A stretch of DNA of 42,944 nucleotides from Anaerolineae bacterium (GCA_022013685.1 JAKLPV010000208.1:1-42944), one strand, 5' to 3'; positions 23,844 through 31,633 are shown, counted from the stretch's first letter. Program-made: numbers and translations. Notes: a model not told the origin generated them from the letters alone.

Positions 23844-26645
23844 TTATTCGACCCAGCCCAGTTTTCGAGCGAGCATGACGGCCTGGGTGCGGTTGGCGAC
23901 GCCGAGCTTGGAGAGAATATTGGCAACATGTTTTTTTACGGTGTTCAATGTCAGCACGCGTTCGGCGGCGATTTCCTGGTTGCTTTTGCCGGCAGCCAGC
24001 AGGGCCAGGATGTCGAGTTCGCGGCGGGTGAGGGGCAGGTCGGGTTGAAGGCCTGCCCTGAGCTGAGTCGAAGGGTTGAAGGCTTGCCCTGAGCCAAGTC
24101 GAAGGGTTGAAGGTGCAACGGGCGAGGGCACATTTTCGCGGCGTAGAATGCTTACGATTTGGTCAAAGTAGGAGCGCGGGGCGCGGAGTTGGGGGCGGTA
24201 TTGTTCGAGCAAATGCAGGAGTTGCTTGCCCTCGTCGGCAAAGATGCGCACATAACCGCTTTGCGCGCCAAGGCTCAGGGCGTGGGTCAGGCTTTCAGCG
24301 GCCTCGGCGTGGCGTCCGGCGGCGTGCAGGGCGTAGGCGCGCAGGATCAGGGCTTCGATAACGGAGGTCACCCGTTCGCGGCGTTCGGATTCGGCAATCA
24401 GCGTGGACAAGGCCTCTATCAACGGCAAGGCCGCTGACGGGTCGGAAGCGAGCGCGGCCACTTTGGCGCGGCAAAGCAATAGTTGGGTCATTTCCGACAA
24501 ATGGTAGTACATGCCCTGGCTGGATTTATCCAGATCGTACTGCCGGATGATTTGAAGCGCGCCGGGCAGGTCGGAGCGCATCAGCGCCAGGCGCGCCAAT
24601 TGGATGGCAATAAAGGTGTCATCCAGCACCGAGACGCTGGTTTCAGCCTCGCCCATGGCGCTTTCGAGGTGGGCCAGGGCTTCGTCCCAGCGTTTTTGGG
24701 CGGCCAGCAGGCGGGAGAGCGTGATGTGCCCATCCATGCTGGCAACCGGCTGCCAGATATGACAGTGATCGATCCCTTGTTCGGCGTAGCGGATGGCTTC
24801 CTCGAAGCGGTTTTGCTCGCGCAGCAACTCGGCGTAGCTGATGCAGGGCATGCCAAGCAGGAAGGTGTGCTCGCCCAGGGTTTCTTTTGCGTAGCGGATG
24901 ACCTGCTGGAAGTTGCGCTCTGCCAGCCCGAGCGCGCCCCGCATCTGGCGCGTTTCGCCGAGCATGACGTGGGCGACGATGGTCACGAGCGGAAGTTTGA
25001 AGACCGAGGTCAGGCGCAGGGTTTCGCTAAGGGCTTCGACGGCTCCGGCGGTTTCGCCGCGCATGATGTGGTGCAGGCCAAGGTTGAAATGGAGCAGGCT
25101 GTGCAGGAAATGATCCTGTTCGGCGAGCAGGACGAAGGCTTCGGAGATTTCATCGGCGGCGGCGACCTGCCCGGCGAAGATACCGCTCAGGATGCGCAGG
25201 GATTTGGCTTCGCCCCGCATTTGATCGCTCGTTTTACCGGCGGGGATGAGCGCCTCGGCTTTTGTGACGCAATCCAGCGCCCGGGCAGAATCGAGGCCGA
25301 TCACGCTGGCCCAGCCCTGGGCCAGCCACAGGCGCGGATGGCTTTCGAGCAGTTCGGGCGGCATCGACGCGATCCACTCGGCCAGGGCGGTTTGTTCGCC
25401 GCGCTGGAGCATGTCGATGTAATGGCTTTCGAGCAGGCTGGCGGCGCGTTCATAATCCGCGGCGTGGGTGGCGTAATGGATGGCATCGTCGAGCAGCCCG
25501 TTTTGTTCGAACCACTCGCTGGCGGCGCGATAGTACAGCGCAGATCGTTCGGGCGCAGTTTGTTTGCGTAGAAAATCGGTGAACAGGGCATGGTAGCGAT
25601 ACCAGGCCGAGTCGAGTGGGACCAGGAACAGGTTGGCGCGTTCGATATGGGCGATGAGTTCTTTTGCCCGATCCCGCCCGGACGTAAACGTCTGGGCTAC
25701 GTTTACGCTTCCCGCTGAAGCGGGCCAGCCGCCTGCGGCGGCTTCGTGAGAATAGCCCGGAGATTTATCTCCGGGCGGCAGGGCCTCGAGTAAATATTCA
25801 CACTGCGGAGCACAAAAACGGTCGAACAAAGCTGTGATCTTGAGAAATTCCTGTACTTCGGGGCTTTCGCGGCGCAAGACTTCATCGGCCAGGTAGTCGA
25901 AGATATGTTCCTGCCCGGCCAGCGCCTGCCAGGCTTCGGGTTGGCGCGCCAGGGCCAGGGCAGCCAGTTGCAGACCGACCGCCCAGCCTTCGGTGGATTG
26001 GTTCAGGCGCGCCAGCGCTTCGGCCGGCAGACGCAAAGCCGAAGGGTCCATACTGGTTTCGAGAAAGAGGCGTATTTCGCTCTCGGTAAAGCGCAGGTCT
26101 GCGGTGCTGATCTCGGTCATCTGGTCGAGGGCCCGCAAACGGGAAAGGTTAAGATTTGGGATCGTGCGCGTTGTGAGCACGAGATGGAAAGTCGCCGGGC
26201 GCTGTTCGAGCAGGAAAGCCAGGATTTCGGCGGTTTCGGGGCTGTCCACGCTGTGGTAATCGTCCAGGATTAAGGCAAAGTCATCTTCAACTTCGGCCAG
26301 ATCGTTGACCAGCGCAAACAGCACTCCCTCGGGCGAGCCGCCCTGCATCAGCGCCAGGCTGGTCTGCCCGAGTTGGGGTTTGATGGCTTGCAGGGATTGA
26401 ATGACATACGAGAGAAAACGCTCGCGGGAGTGGTCGCTCGCTTGTAGTGAAATCCAGGCGACCGGCATGGAACGAGTCTGGGCCCACTCGGCGGCCAGGG
26501 TTGTTTTGCCGAACCCGGCCGGGGCGACAATCAGCGTCAGGGCGCGTTGCGCCCCGGCGTGCATCCGCTCCAGCAGGCACGGACGCGCAATCTGCCGGGG
26601 GCGCATCGGCGGGATGGTGATCTTGGTGCGCAGGAGCGGGAGCAT
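23844..26645 (-). CDS. LuxR-family MalT-like (LAL) transcriptional regulator with in-frame repeats
   Basis: A 933-residue protein. Residues 41-48 (APAGFGKT) are Walker A of the STAND NTPase; [20 protein letters not shown] is the Walker B region. A winged-helix arm ([25 protein letters not shown]) and TPR-like helices fill the middle. The C-terminus ([20 protein letters not shown], then [22 protein letters not shown]) is the GerE/LuxR DNA-binding domain. Such proteins sense a small molecule or partner and activate transcription. Two regions, residues ~281-316 and ~848-871, are encoded by repeat DNA inserted in frame. TATAAT at 26652-26657 lies six bases before ATG, so the mRNA is probably leaderless. 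Confidence 0.9.
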   Translation of the reverse strand: MLPLLRTKITIPPMRPRQIARPCLLERMHAGAQRALTLIVAPAGFGKTTLAAEWAQTRSMPVAWISLQASDHSRERFLSYVIQSLQAIKPQLGQTSLALMQGGSPEGVLFALVNDLAEVEDDFALILDDYHSVDSPETAEILAFLLEQRPATFHLVLTTRTIPNLNLSRLRALDQMTEISTADLRFTESEIRLFLETSMDPSALRLPAEALARLNQSTEGWAVGLQLAALALARQPEAWQALAGQEHIFDYLADEVLRRESPEVQEFLKITALFDRFCAPQCEYLLEALPPGDKSPGYSHEAAAGGWPASAGSVNVAQTFTSGRDRAKELIAHIERANLFLVPLDSAWYRYHALFTDFLRKQTAPERSALYYRAASEWFEQNGLLDDAIHYATHAADYERAASLLESHYIDMLQRGEQTALAEWIASMPPELLESHPRLWLAQGWASVIGLDSARALDCVTKAEALIPAGKTSDQMRGEAKSLRILSGIFAGQVAAADEISEAFVLLAEQDHFLHSLLHFNLGLHHIMRGETAGAVEALSETLRLTSVFKLPLVTIVAHVMLGETRQMRGALGLAERNFQQVIRYAKETLGEHTFLLGMPCISYAELLREQNRFEEAIRYAEQGIDHCHIWQPVASMDGHITLSRLLAAQKRWDEALAHLESAMGEAETSVSVLDDTFIAIQLARLALMRSDLPGALQIIRQYDLDKSSQGMYYHLSEMTQLLLCRAKVAALASDPSAALPLIEALSTLIAESERRERVTSVIEALILRAYALHAAGRHAEAAESLTHALSLGAQSGYVRIFADEGKQLLHLLEQYRPQLRAPRSYFDQIVSILRRENVPSPVAPSTLRLGSGQAFNPSTQLRAGLQPDLPLTRRELDILALLAAGKSNQEIAAERVLTLNTVKKHVANILSKLGVANRTQAVMLARKLGWVE
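24042..24113. repeat. 31-bp tandem repeat in frame in the LAL regulator
   Basis: Units at 24042-24072 and 24073-24103, each 31 bases with three differences, start GGGTTGAAGGC and end CCCTGAGC..AGTCGAA; a partial third unit follows to 24113. Because 31 is not a multiple of three, the units are read in different frames ([10 protein letters not shown] and [10 protein letters not shown]), both open. It lies just before the LuxR DNA-binding domain. Confidence 0.85.
25681..25777. repeat. cluster of palindromes in frame in the LAL regulator
   Basis: Four adjacent palindromes are seen: CGTAAACGT/ACGTTTACG (25683-25707), CCCGCTGAAGCGGG (25711-25724), GCCGCCTGCGGCGGC (25728-25742) and CCCGGAGATTTATCTCCGGG (25756-25775). 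The stretch is translated as [20 protein letters not shown] then [12 protein letters not shown] with no stop, between conserved STAND/LAL segments. Confidence 0.85.
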
Positions 26646-26651
26646 AAGAAA

Positions 26652-26657
26652 ATTATA
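26652..26657 (-). promoter_or_regulatory. -10 (TATAAT) for a leaderless LAL regulator mRNA
   Basis: On the minus strand TATAAT is followed by TTTCTT and then ATG, so transcription would start at or next to the start codon. No ribosome site exists in six bases. No strong -35 was seen. Confidence 0.55.
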
Positions 26658-26714
26658 CCCCTGAGGAGAACTATTACGAGCATCGCGCGTAGACTCACTG
26701 TCGACGCATTTTCG

Positions 26715-26757
26715 TGACGAATGTCAGATGATTTGGATGGATGATTTTTGGTATAGT
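26715..26757 (+). promoter_or_regulatory. promoter module copy 3 (upstream of DUF3788 gene)
   Basis: TGACGAATGTCA at 26715-26726 continues GATGATTT, and TATAGT follows 25 bases after at 26752. An ATG seven bases later opens an 11-codon ORF (MVILFRNSVAN, stop 26798-26800), which ends just before AAGAAGGA and the ATG of the gene at 26815. Confidence 0.65.
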
Positions 26758-26814
26758 GTTTTAGATGGTGATTCTGTTCCGGAATTCGGTTGCAAATTGA
26801 AAGAAGGATCCTCG

Positions 26815-27252
26815 ATGACGATCAGTTATTTTGCGGATAAATCAGCCCAGCCTGTGGCGCGCGAAATCGAATCGGTTCTGGGCTCCGCTTTTCCATTGTG
26901 GGAAAGGCTGGTTTGCTATTTGGCAGAGAACTGTCAAATGACCGGGGATTTAAGCTACGGCGGCAAAAATTACGGTTGGAATTTGTGGTATCGCAAGAGC
27001 GGCAAAGCGCTGGTTTCGCTGTATCCACAAAGCGGAAGTTTTGTCGCCCAGGTTGTGCTGGGAAAAGAACAGGTTGAAAAAGCGCTGGCGTTGGAACTGG
27101 GTGCGAAGGTGGGCGGCATGCTAAGAGACACACCCCAACTGCATGACGGCAAATGGCTGTTCATCCCGGTCACCACAGAAGAAGATGTGTGGGATGTTAA
27201 ACAGTTGCTGCTTTTAAAGAAACGTCCGCTCAAAACCAAGTCAGGAAAATAA
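26815..27252 (+). CDS. DUF3788 family protein
   Basis: A 145-residue protein starting MTISYFADKSAQPVAREIES, with AAGGA seven bases upstream; a longer frame beginning at 26728 overlaps the promoter module and is rejected. The middle (GGKNYGWNLWYRKSGKALVSLYPQSGSFVAQVVLGKEQVEKAL) and the end (HDGKWLFIPVTTEEDVWDVKQLL) are typical of DUF3788, small cytoplasmic proteins with a YdhG/DUF1801-like fold and unknown activity. It precedes a cupin gene by two bases, so the two are one operon. Regulation is probably by promoter module copy 3. Confidence 0.8.
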   Translation: MTISYFADKSAQPVAREIESVLGSAFPLWERLVCYLAENCQMTGDLSYGGKNYGWNLWYRKSGKALVSLYPQSGSFVAQVVLGKEQVEKALALELGAKVGGMLRDTPQLHDGKWLFIPVTTEEDVWDVKQLLLLKKRPLKTKSGK

Positions 27253-27254
27253 AG

Positions 27255-27584
27255 ATGGACATGAAAAACATCCCCTTTGGCCTTACCGATTGGGCGCAGG
27301 TCGACCCCACACAACATGCCGGGGAAACAGGCATGGCTACCTGGCGCACGCAGCAATTTGATAATATCAGGGTGCGCCAGGTGGAATATAGTCCCGGCTA
27401 CCTGGCTGACCATTGGTGTACCAAAGGCCATATCCTGCTCTGCCTGGAAGGCGAACTGCACACTGAGCTGGCCGATGGCCGCAAGTTTGTTCTCAGGCCG
27501 GGGGTCAGCTACCAGGTGGCCGACCATGCCGAGCCGCACCGTTCTTCCACCTCGACCGGGGCAAAGCTGTTTATTGTGGATTAG
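27255..27584 (+). CDS. DHCW-type cupin-fold protein
   Basis: A 109-residue protein of the small cupin family annotated by a DHCW motif; here the motif is read as DHWC in GYLADHWCTKGHILLCLEGE. The cupin strands continue LHTELADGRKFVLRPGVSYQ and end with AEPHRSSTSTGAKLFIVD. His residues at DH, GH and PH could bind one metal ion. It starts two bases after the DUF3788 stop with AGGA upstream. Function is not known; small cupins of this kind are often isomerases or sensors. Confidence 0.8.
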   Translation: MDMKNIPFGLTDWAQVDPTQHAGETGMATWRTQQFDNIRVRQVEYSPGYLADHWCTKGHILLCLEGELHTELADGRKFVLRPGVSYQVADHAEPHRSSTSTGAKLFIVD

Positions 27585-27628
27585 GGCGGTTTGTCGCCTT
27601 GCAAATACAAAAATAGGATGGATAGCAT

Positions 27629-27976
27629 ATGCAAACAGAAGATTTTAAAGATCGTTCAGCGTTGATTATTTTAGCTATTTTTTTCGCTGTAATGGCTTTG
27701 TTGCTCGGGGTTGCTGTTGGCCTTGCGCTGGGATGGTTGGTGTTCCCGGTAGAGTGGGTCGATATGCCTCCCAACTCTCTTGCAAATGTGTATCAAGAAG
27801 ATCATTTGCGGATGGCAATTGATTCGTATGCGTTGAACGATGATTGCGCTTTTGCTGTTCAGCGGTATAAAACGCTTGGTGAAAGCGGGCCGAGCCTTCT
27901 TGAAGGAGTCATCGCGGATTCAGGCGAGCAAAAAATTGATACTATAACGGCTTTCGCTCAGTGTGTGAAAGATTGA
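27629..27976 (+). CDS. small membrane-anchored protein of unknown function
   Basis: A 115-residue protein. One long hydrophobic helix lies at about residues 12-38 (ALIILAIFFAVMALLLGVAV then GLALGWLVFP). It is followed by a soluble domain, FPVEWVDMPPNSLANVYQED, with predicted helices. This resembles a Chloroflexota-type protein family with a W-x-x-P-V-x-W/Y-x-D motif after one TM. An AGGATGG site precedes ATG. It may belong to the operon with the two genes upstream (gap 44 bases). Confidence 0.65.
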   Translation: MQTEDFKDRSALIILAIFFAVMALLLGVAVGLALGWLVFPVEWVDMPPNSLANVYQEDHLRMAIDSYALNDDCAFAVQRYKTLGESGPSLLEGVIADSGEQKIDTITAFAQCVKD

Positions 27977-28006
27977 CGCAGGTGTAAGGTTTTTGGAAAT
28001 AAGAAT

Positions 28007-28045
28007 TGGCAGCGCAATTATTACGAGCGCATTATCCGCAATGAG
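28007..28045 (+). pseudogene. C-terminal scrap of a RAYT transposase
   Basis: The frame reads WQRNYYERIIRNEL, nearly identical to the WQRNYYEHIIRND end of the RAYT pseudogene at 16272. Nothing of the upstream parts remains. It lies 30 bases before the IS903-like insertion. Confidence 0.65.
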
Positions 28046-28065
28046 CTTGTATGCATGGCTTTACT

Positions 28066-28074
28066 GTTCTATAC
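28066..28074. repeat. 9-bp target-site duplication, left copy
   Basis: GTTCTATAC directly precedes the left inverted repeat; the identical sequence follows the right end at 29190-29198. Nine bases is the size known for the IS903 group. Confidence 0.9.
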
Positions 28075-29189
28075 GGCGTTGTTGCATGAATAAAAGGAAT
28101 GGGCGCAGTGCCCCTACCCATAGAGCCTTTTTTAGTTAATGCGATAGCTATCCGGCATACCCAAACGAGTCATCCGGTTTAATGCCACACACTTGATCCT
28201 GGCTTCAGTTTTCTGGCGTTTCGTCTCCCGAGCGTCAAGATGATCGCCAAAGATGGTTTTGAAGCGAAACATGGCCGTTTCGGCCAACGAACGACGATGA
28301 TAGCCACTCTCTATTTTCCATTCCTTCCTGCCACATTCCCAAATCCGACGCAAGTTCTCATTCCGCGGATGGGGATCAGCTTCGTCTTCTTCCCACAAAA
28401 CGGCATCGCGGCGGGGTGGGATCGTAATCTTCTCCACGCCTTTGGCCGCTGCTGCTTTGTAAACCTTTTCTTTGTCGTACGCACCATCGGCGCTCAATTG
28501 CTCAATCTTGGGCTGCGTTTGTTTCAGCAAATCGGCTGTGGCTGAAGCATCGTCTACCCCAGCCCCGGTCAACAGCTCTGCCTCGATCTCACCCGTGGCC
28601 TCGTCCACTCCAAGATGCAGTTTTCGCCAAGTACGACGTTTGCTGTACCCATGCTGGCGCACTTTCCACTCGCCTTCTCCGAAGACCTTCAACCCAGTAC
28701 TATCCAGCACCGCATGAATCGACCCTTTTTCACTCGTCGGCAACTTCACCTTCAACGTTTTAGCGCGTCGGTTCAAGGTCGTATAGTCCGGAATGGGCAA
28801 TTCCACGCCCAGTAGCTTGCTCAGAGAGCCAGCAAAACCTTCAGTTTGACGATACGCCAAATGATAGACATTCTTGACCATCAACAGACATTCAATCGCA
28901 CCGTCCGAGTATTGCTTTTGACCACCGCGAGACCGAACCACTTCCGGGGCAGCTTTCCACGTATTAAGCACCGCCTCGTCAATCCAAAGCGTAATGCTGC
29001 CTCGCTTTTTTAGGTTCTCGTTGTAGCTCGCCCAATTCCGAATTCGGTACTGCACTTTCGGTTTCTCTGGGATTTGACTCTTGTTGGCTTTCTGCGCTTT
29101 GGCAGAATATTTTTCTGGACTTTTCGTTTGGGTGGTTGTCTTGGTCATCTCTCAAACTTACCACGTTTTGTCATTCATGCAACAACGCC
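28075..29189. mobile_element. IS903-like insertion sequence (IS5 family)
   Basis: A complete 1115-bp element. Perfect 17-bp terminal inverted repeats are GGCGTTGTTGCATGAAT at 28075-28091 and its reverse complement at 29173-29189. It is flanked by identical 9-bp duplications GTTCTATAC. One transposase gene fills it on the minus strand. Perfect ends and duplication point to a recent insertion. The duplicated bases cover most of a TATACT -10 hexamer, so it landed in the promoter of the gene at 29246. Confidence 0.95.
28132..29148 (-). CDS. IS5-family (IS903 group) DDE transposase
   Basis: A 338-residue protein. NWASYNENLKKRGSITLWID (residues ~38-57) is the conserved start of the IS903 group. 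The catalytic triad is visible as D in HAVLDSTGLKVFG, D in LSADGAYDKEKVY and E in YHRRSLAETAMFRFK; the last fits Y-2-R-3-E-6-K exactly. The frame is intact, so the element may be active. A basic N-terminus (KTTTQTKSPEKYSAKAQKAN) could assist DNA binding. The protein is somewhat longer than the ~310 residues usual in IS903 because of this extension. Confidence 0.95.
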   Translation of the reverse strand: MTKTTTQTKSPEKYSAKAQKANKSQIPEKPKVQYRIRNWASYNENLKKRGSITLWIDEAVLNTWKAAPEVVRSRGGQKQYSDGAIECLLMVKNVYHLAYRQTEGFAGSLSKLLGVELPIPDYTTLNRRAKTLKVKLPTSEKGSIHAVLDSTGLKVFGEGEWKVRQHGYSKRRTWRKLHLGVDEATGEIEAELLTGAGVDDASATADLLKQTQPKIEQLSADGAYDKEKVYKAAAAKGVEKITIPPRRDAVLWEEDEADPHPRNENLRRIWECGRKEWKIESGYHRRSLAETAMFRFKTIFGDHLDARETKRQKTEARIKCVALNRMTRLGMPDSYRIN

Positions 29190-29199
29190 GTTCTATACT
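29190..29199 (+). promoter_or_regulatory. 9-bp target duplication, right copy, with TATACT -10
   Basis: GTTCTATAC (29190-29198) repeats the left flank of the insertion sequence and continues to TATACT (29194-29199), the likely -10 of the DUF4349 gene. Before insertion a -35-like TTGTAT lay 17 bases upstream (now at 28048-28053). After insertion TTGTCA at 29168-29173 sits 20 bases upstream. Confidence 0.6.
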
Positions 29200-29245
29200 A
29201 AAAATACACAGGACGCCGCCTGTGAAATTATTTCTTGGAGGAAAA

Positions 29246-30205
29246 ATGTTATCACCTACGAAACTGCTCTCCATTTTTGTTTTGCTGGCTTTTTTACTCG
29301 TTGGTTGCGCCCCAGCGGCTCGGCCTGAAGAATTTGTGATGGAAGAGTCTGCTCCTCCCGCAGCGGAGGAGCCAGCCGCCGCCCTGGCCGAGTCGCCCGC
29401 CGAGTCGCCTGCTGACTCGGCTGAAATAACGGACGAGACTTTCGATCTGGTCAACTACAACATCGGTCAGCAATCTGAACGCATGATCATCAAGAATGGG
29501 GATATCAAGTTGTTGGTGAAAGATACCGAGGTTGCCATTGATGGGGTCACCCAGCTTGTGCGCGATGTTGGCGGTTATATCATCAGCTCACGGGTTTGGT
29601 ATGAGGATTGGTATGGAACCGGGTACAAATCTGCCAGTATCAGTATTGGCGTCCCGGTCGATCAGTTCGAGACAGCCCTGCGCCGCTTGAGAGGTCTCTC
29701 CATTCGCGTGTTGGATGAACAGGCAACCGGGGAGGATGTTACCGATCAATTTGTCGATCTCGAATCGAAATTGACTAACCTGGATGCAACCCGTAACCGC
29801 ATTCGCACTTTTCTTGACCAGGCCCAAACTGTGGAAGAGGCCCTGACCATCAACGAAGAACTTTCTAAAGTCGAAGCGGAAATTGAAGAAGTAAAAGGGC
29901 GGATGAACTACCTGGCGGGTCGATCTGCTTTTTCCACGATTTTGATTACGCTTTCTCCTGATCTGCCTGTTATTACCCCGACAAGCACACCCATGCCCAC
30001 GGCCACCTTTACGCCAATGCCAACGGCTACATCCACACCATGGCAGCCTGGTGAAACGGTTCGCCAGGCCGGGCAAACCCTGACAACATCGTACCAGAGC
30101 ATTACGGAAATTTTGATCTGGCTGATCCTGGTTTTCCTGCCCATCCTGGCTCCCTTCGTTCTTGTCGGCTGGCTATTGTGGCGATTCTTCCAGAAGAAAA
30201 AGTAA
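29246..30205 (+). CDS. DUF4349 domain lipoprotein
   Basis: A 319-residue protein; GGAGG lies six bases before the ATG. The signal peptide ends in FLLVGCAP (lipobox), followed by an Ala/Glu/Pro-rich linker. The DUF4349 core starts near SERMIIKNGDIKLLVKD and includes VRDVGGYIISSRVW, SISIGVPVDQFETALRRL and EQATGEDVTDQFVDLESKL; a coiled-coil stretch (~210-240) and Thr/Pro-rich linker follow. The last helix (ILIWLILVFLPILAPFVLVGWLLW) and KKK tail anchor it in the membrane. Function of this family is unknown, possibly envelope stress sensing. Its promoter was disrupted by the insertion sequence. Confidence 0.88.
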   Translation: MLSPTKLLSIFVLLAFLLVGCAPAARPEEFVMEESAPPAAEEPAAALAESPAESPADSAEITDETFDLVNYNIGQQSERMIIKNGDIKLLVKDTEVAIDGVTQLVRDVGGYIISSRVWYEDWYGTGYKSASISIGVPVDQFETALRRLRGLSIRVLDEQATGEDVTDQFVDLESKLTNLDATRNRIRTFLDQAQTVEEALTINEELSKVEAEIEEVKGRMNYLAGRSAFSTILITLSPDLPVITPTSTPMPTATFTPMPTATSTPWQPGETVRQAGQTLTTSYQSITEILIWLILVFLPILAPFVLVGWLLWRFFQKKK

Positions 30206-30244
30206 CCAGTTTCCCTTTCAGCTTTTTCTGCGCGCCGCTCAGCC

Positions 30245-30376
30245 ATGCCGCCGATTGTCGCCCGCGAGTTGGGCATACTGGCGATGGCGGGTTGTAATGA
30301 TGCCACCATGCGCCTGCAAACCGGTGATCGGGTGCGGGTGGATGGTGTGGCAGGAACGGTCGAGATACTTGAATAA
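30245..30376 (+). pseudogene. second C-terminal remnant of a PEP-utilising enzyme
   Basis: The frame reads MPPIVARELGILAMAGCNDA, then TMRLQTGDRVRVDGVAGTVEILE and stop, the tail of the PEP-synthase/PPDK swivelling domain (the family normally has H-x-x-IVARELGIPAV). It has no catalytic parts and no ribosome site. It is followed directly by a terminator whose core matches that after the similar fragment at 18480. Confidence 0.65.
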
Positions 30377-30380
30377 AAAA

Positions 30381-30406
30381 GCGGGCTGACGAATTCGTCA
30401 GCCCGC
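30381..30406. terminator. perfect-palindrome terminator
   Basis: GCGGGCTGACGAA pairs with TTCGTCAGCCCGC, a 26-base perfect palindrome. Reading minus-wards it is followed by TTTTTTATTC, so it is a strong terminator for galK (stop at 30416); reading plus-wards TTTC follows. Confidence 0.85.
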
Positions 30407-30415
30407 TTTCGATAC

Positions 30416-31633
30416 TTACACCAACCTGGCCCCATCCGACGCTTTGCAAATGTAAATCTCCGGCTTCAGGCCGGTTTTGGCTTCATATTGCCTGGCCAGT
30501 TCGGCGGCGAAGGCTTCGGCAACCGATTTCTCAACCAGGTTGGCGGTGCAGCCGCCGAATCCGGCCCCGGTCAGGCGCGCGCCGTGGCAGCCGGGCAGGG
30601 ATTGGGCAATTTCGACCATCACATTCAGCTCGGGGATCGAGACTTCATATAGATCGCGCAGGCTGGTGTGGCACTCGTTCATGATCTGGCCGAATTCGCG
30701 GATCTTGCCCTGCTCCAGAAGCGGGATGGCGCGCCGGGAGCGCTCGATCTCTTCGACGACGTGCCGCGCGCGCTTCTCGACCACCCCCGGAAGCTGGTTG
30801 CTGAGCCGGTTGAAATCATCCACGCTGACGTCTCTTAGTGCCCGGACGTTTGGCAGGTGCTGCGACAGGATCTTGACCGCGTCTTCGCAGGCCTGGCGGC
30901 GTTTGTTGTATTCGCCGTCGGTCAATTTGCGGCGCACGGAGGTATCCGCGATGACGATGGCAACATCCTCCGGCACTGGCAAGGTCTGCCACTCGAGCGA
31001 GCGGCAGTCGAGCAGCAGCAACTTATCCGAGACGCCGCAGGCTGAAGCAAACTGGTCCATGATGCCGCAGTTGACGCCGACGTATTTATTTTCGGCTTTC
31101 TGCCCGAGCAGGGCGCGCTGCATGGGCGGTAAAACCCAGCCGGCCCCGTCGACTGCGCTCCCTTCGACTGCGCTCCCTTCGACTGCGCTCAGGGTTTGCC
31201 AGGCGACGGCAAAGGCCATCTCGATCGAAGCCGAAGAGCTCAAGCCCGAGCCCTGCGGCACGTTGGATGCGAAAACCGCATCGATGGCACGTACCTCCAA
31301 ATCAGCTTCGGTCAGCGCCCAGGCCACCCCGGCCGGGTAATAGGCCCACTCTGCCAGCGGGGCCCCGTCCGCGTTGGTTTTGGTTGGGATGCTTGCCAGC
31401 GTGAACGAAGCCTGCTCGCCAAAATCGGCCGCCACAAGGGTCGAACGCTCCGAATTGGCCGGGGCGAAGGCGATGTAGGTCGCGCGGTCGATGGCTGCCG
31501 GTAAGACAAATCCATCATTAAAATCGACATGTTCGCCCAAAATATTGACGCGGCCCGGCGCCAAAGCTACAAAGGCCGGTTCTTTGCCAAATCGCTGGCG
31601 GAAAGTGCTGGTGACAAGTTCTTTCGGGTGCAT
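30416..31633 (-). CDS. galK: galactokinase
   Basis: A 405-residue GHMP kinase; the ATG at 31633 has GGAG seven bases upstream and is preferred to a GTG at 31660. APGRVNILGEHVDFNDGFVLP is the galactokinase substrate motif, PQGSGLSSSASIEMAFA the ATP loop, and GARLTGAGFGGCTANLVEK the third GHMP motif. It phosphorylates galactose at C1 for the Leloir pathway with GalT upstream. Between AVAWQTL and GAGWVLPP is SAVEGSAVEGSAVD, encoded by three 15-bp units; normal GalKs lack it. It is the second gene after galT in one minus-strand operon, ended by the palindrome at 30381. Confidence 0.93.
   Translation of the reverse strand: MHPKELVTSTFRQRFGKEPAFVALAPGRVNILGEHVDFNDGFVLPAAIDRATYIAFAPANSERSTLVAADFGEQASFTLASIPTKTNADGAPLAEWAYYPAGVAWALTEADLEVRAIDAVFASNVPQGSGLSSSASIEMAFAVAWQTLSAVEGSAVEGSAVDGAGWVLPPMQRALLGQKAENKYVGVNCGIMDQFASACGVSDKLLLLDCRSLEWQTLPVPEDVAIVIADTSVRRKLTDGEYNKRRQACEDAVKILSQHLPNVRALRDVSVDDFNRLSNQLPGVVEKRARHVVEEIERSRRAIPLLEQGKIREFGQIMNECHTSLRDLYEVSIPELNVMVEIAQSLPGCHGARLTGAGFGGCTANLVEKSVAEAFAAELARQYEAKTGLKPEIYICKASDGARLV
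31148..31192. repeat. triple 15-bp repeat in frame in galK
   Basis: Three units of the form TTCGACTGCGCTCCC (first begins GTC, last ends CAG) give SAVEG SAVEG SAVDG. On the coding strand the unit is CCCTGAGCGCAGTCGAAGGG-like, the same family as the 31-bp unit in the LAL regulator, read here in another frame. Confidence 0.8.

Noticed and set aside
24483..25571. A 362-codon plus-strand frame inside the LAL regulator
   Set aside because: It is the reverse frame of conserved TPR-like helices and has no ribosome site or family signature.
28075..29189. Composite transposon carrying the neighbouring small genes
   Set aside because: Only one IS copy is present, with its own 9-bp duplication, so it moved alone.
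31148..31192. CRISPR-like array from the triple 15-bp repeat
   Set aside because: The units are contiguous with no spacers and are translated in frame within galK.
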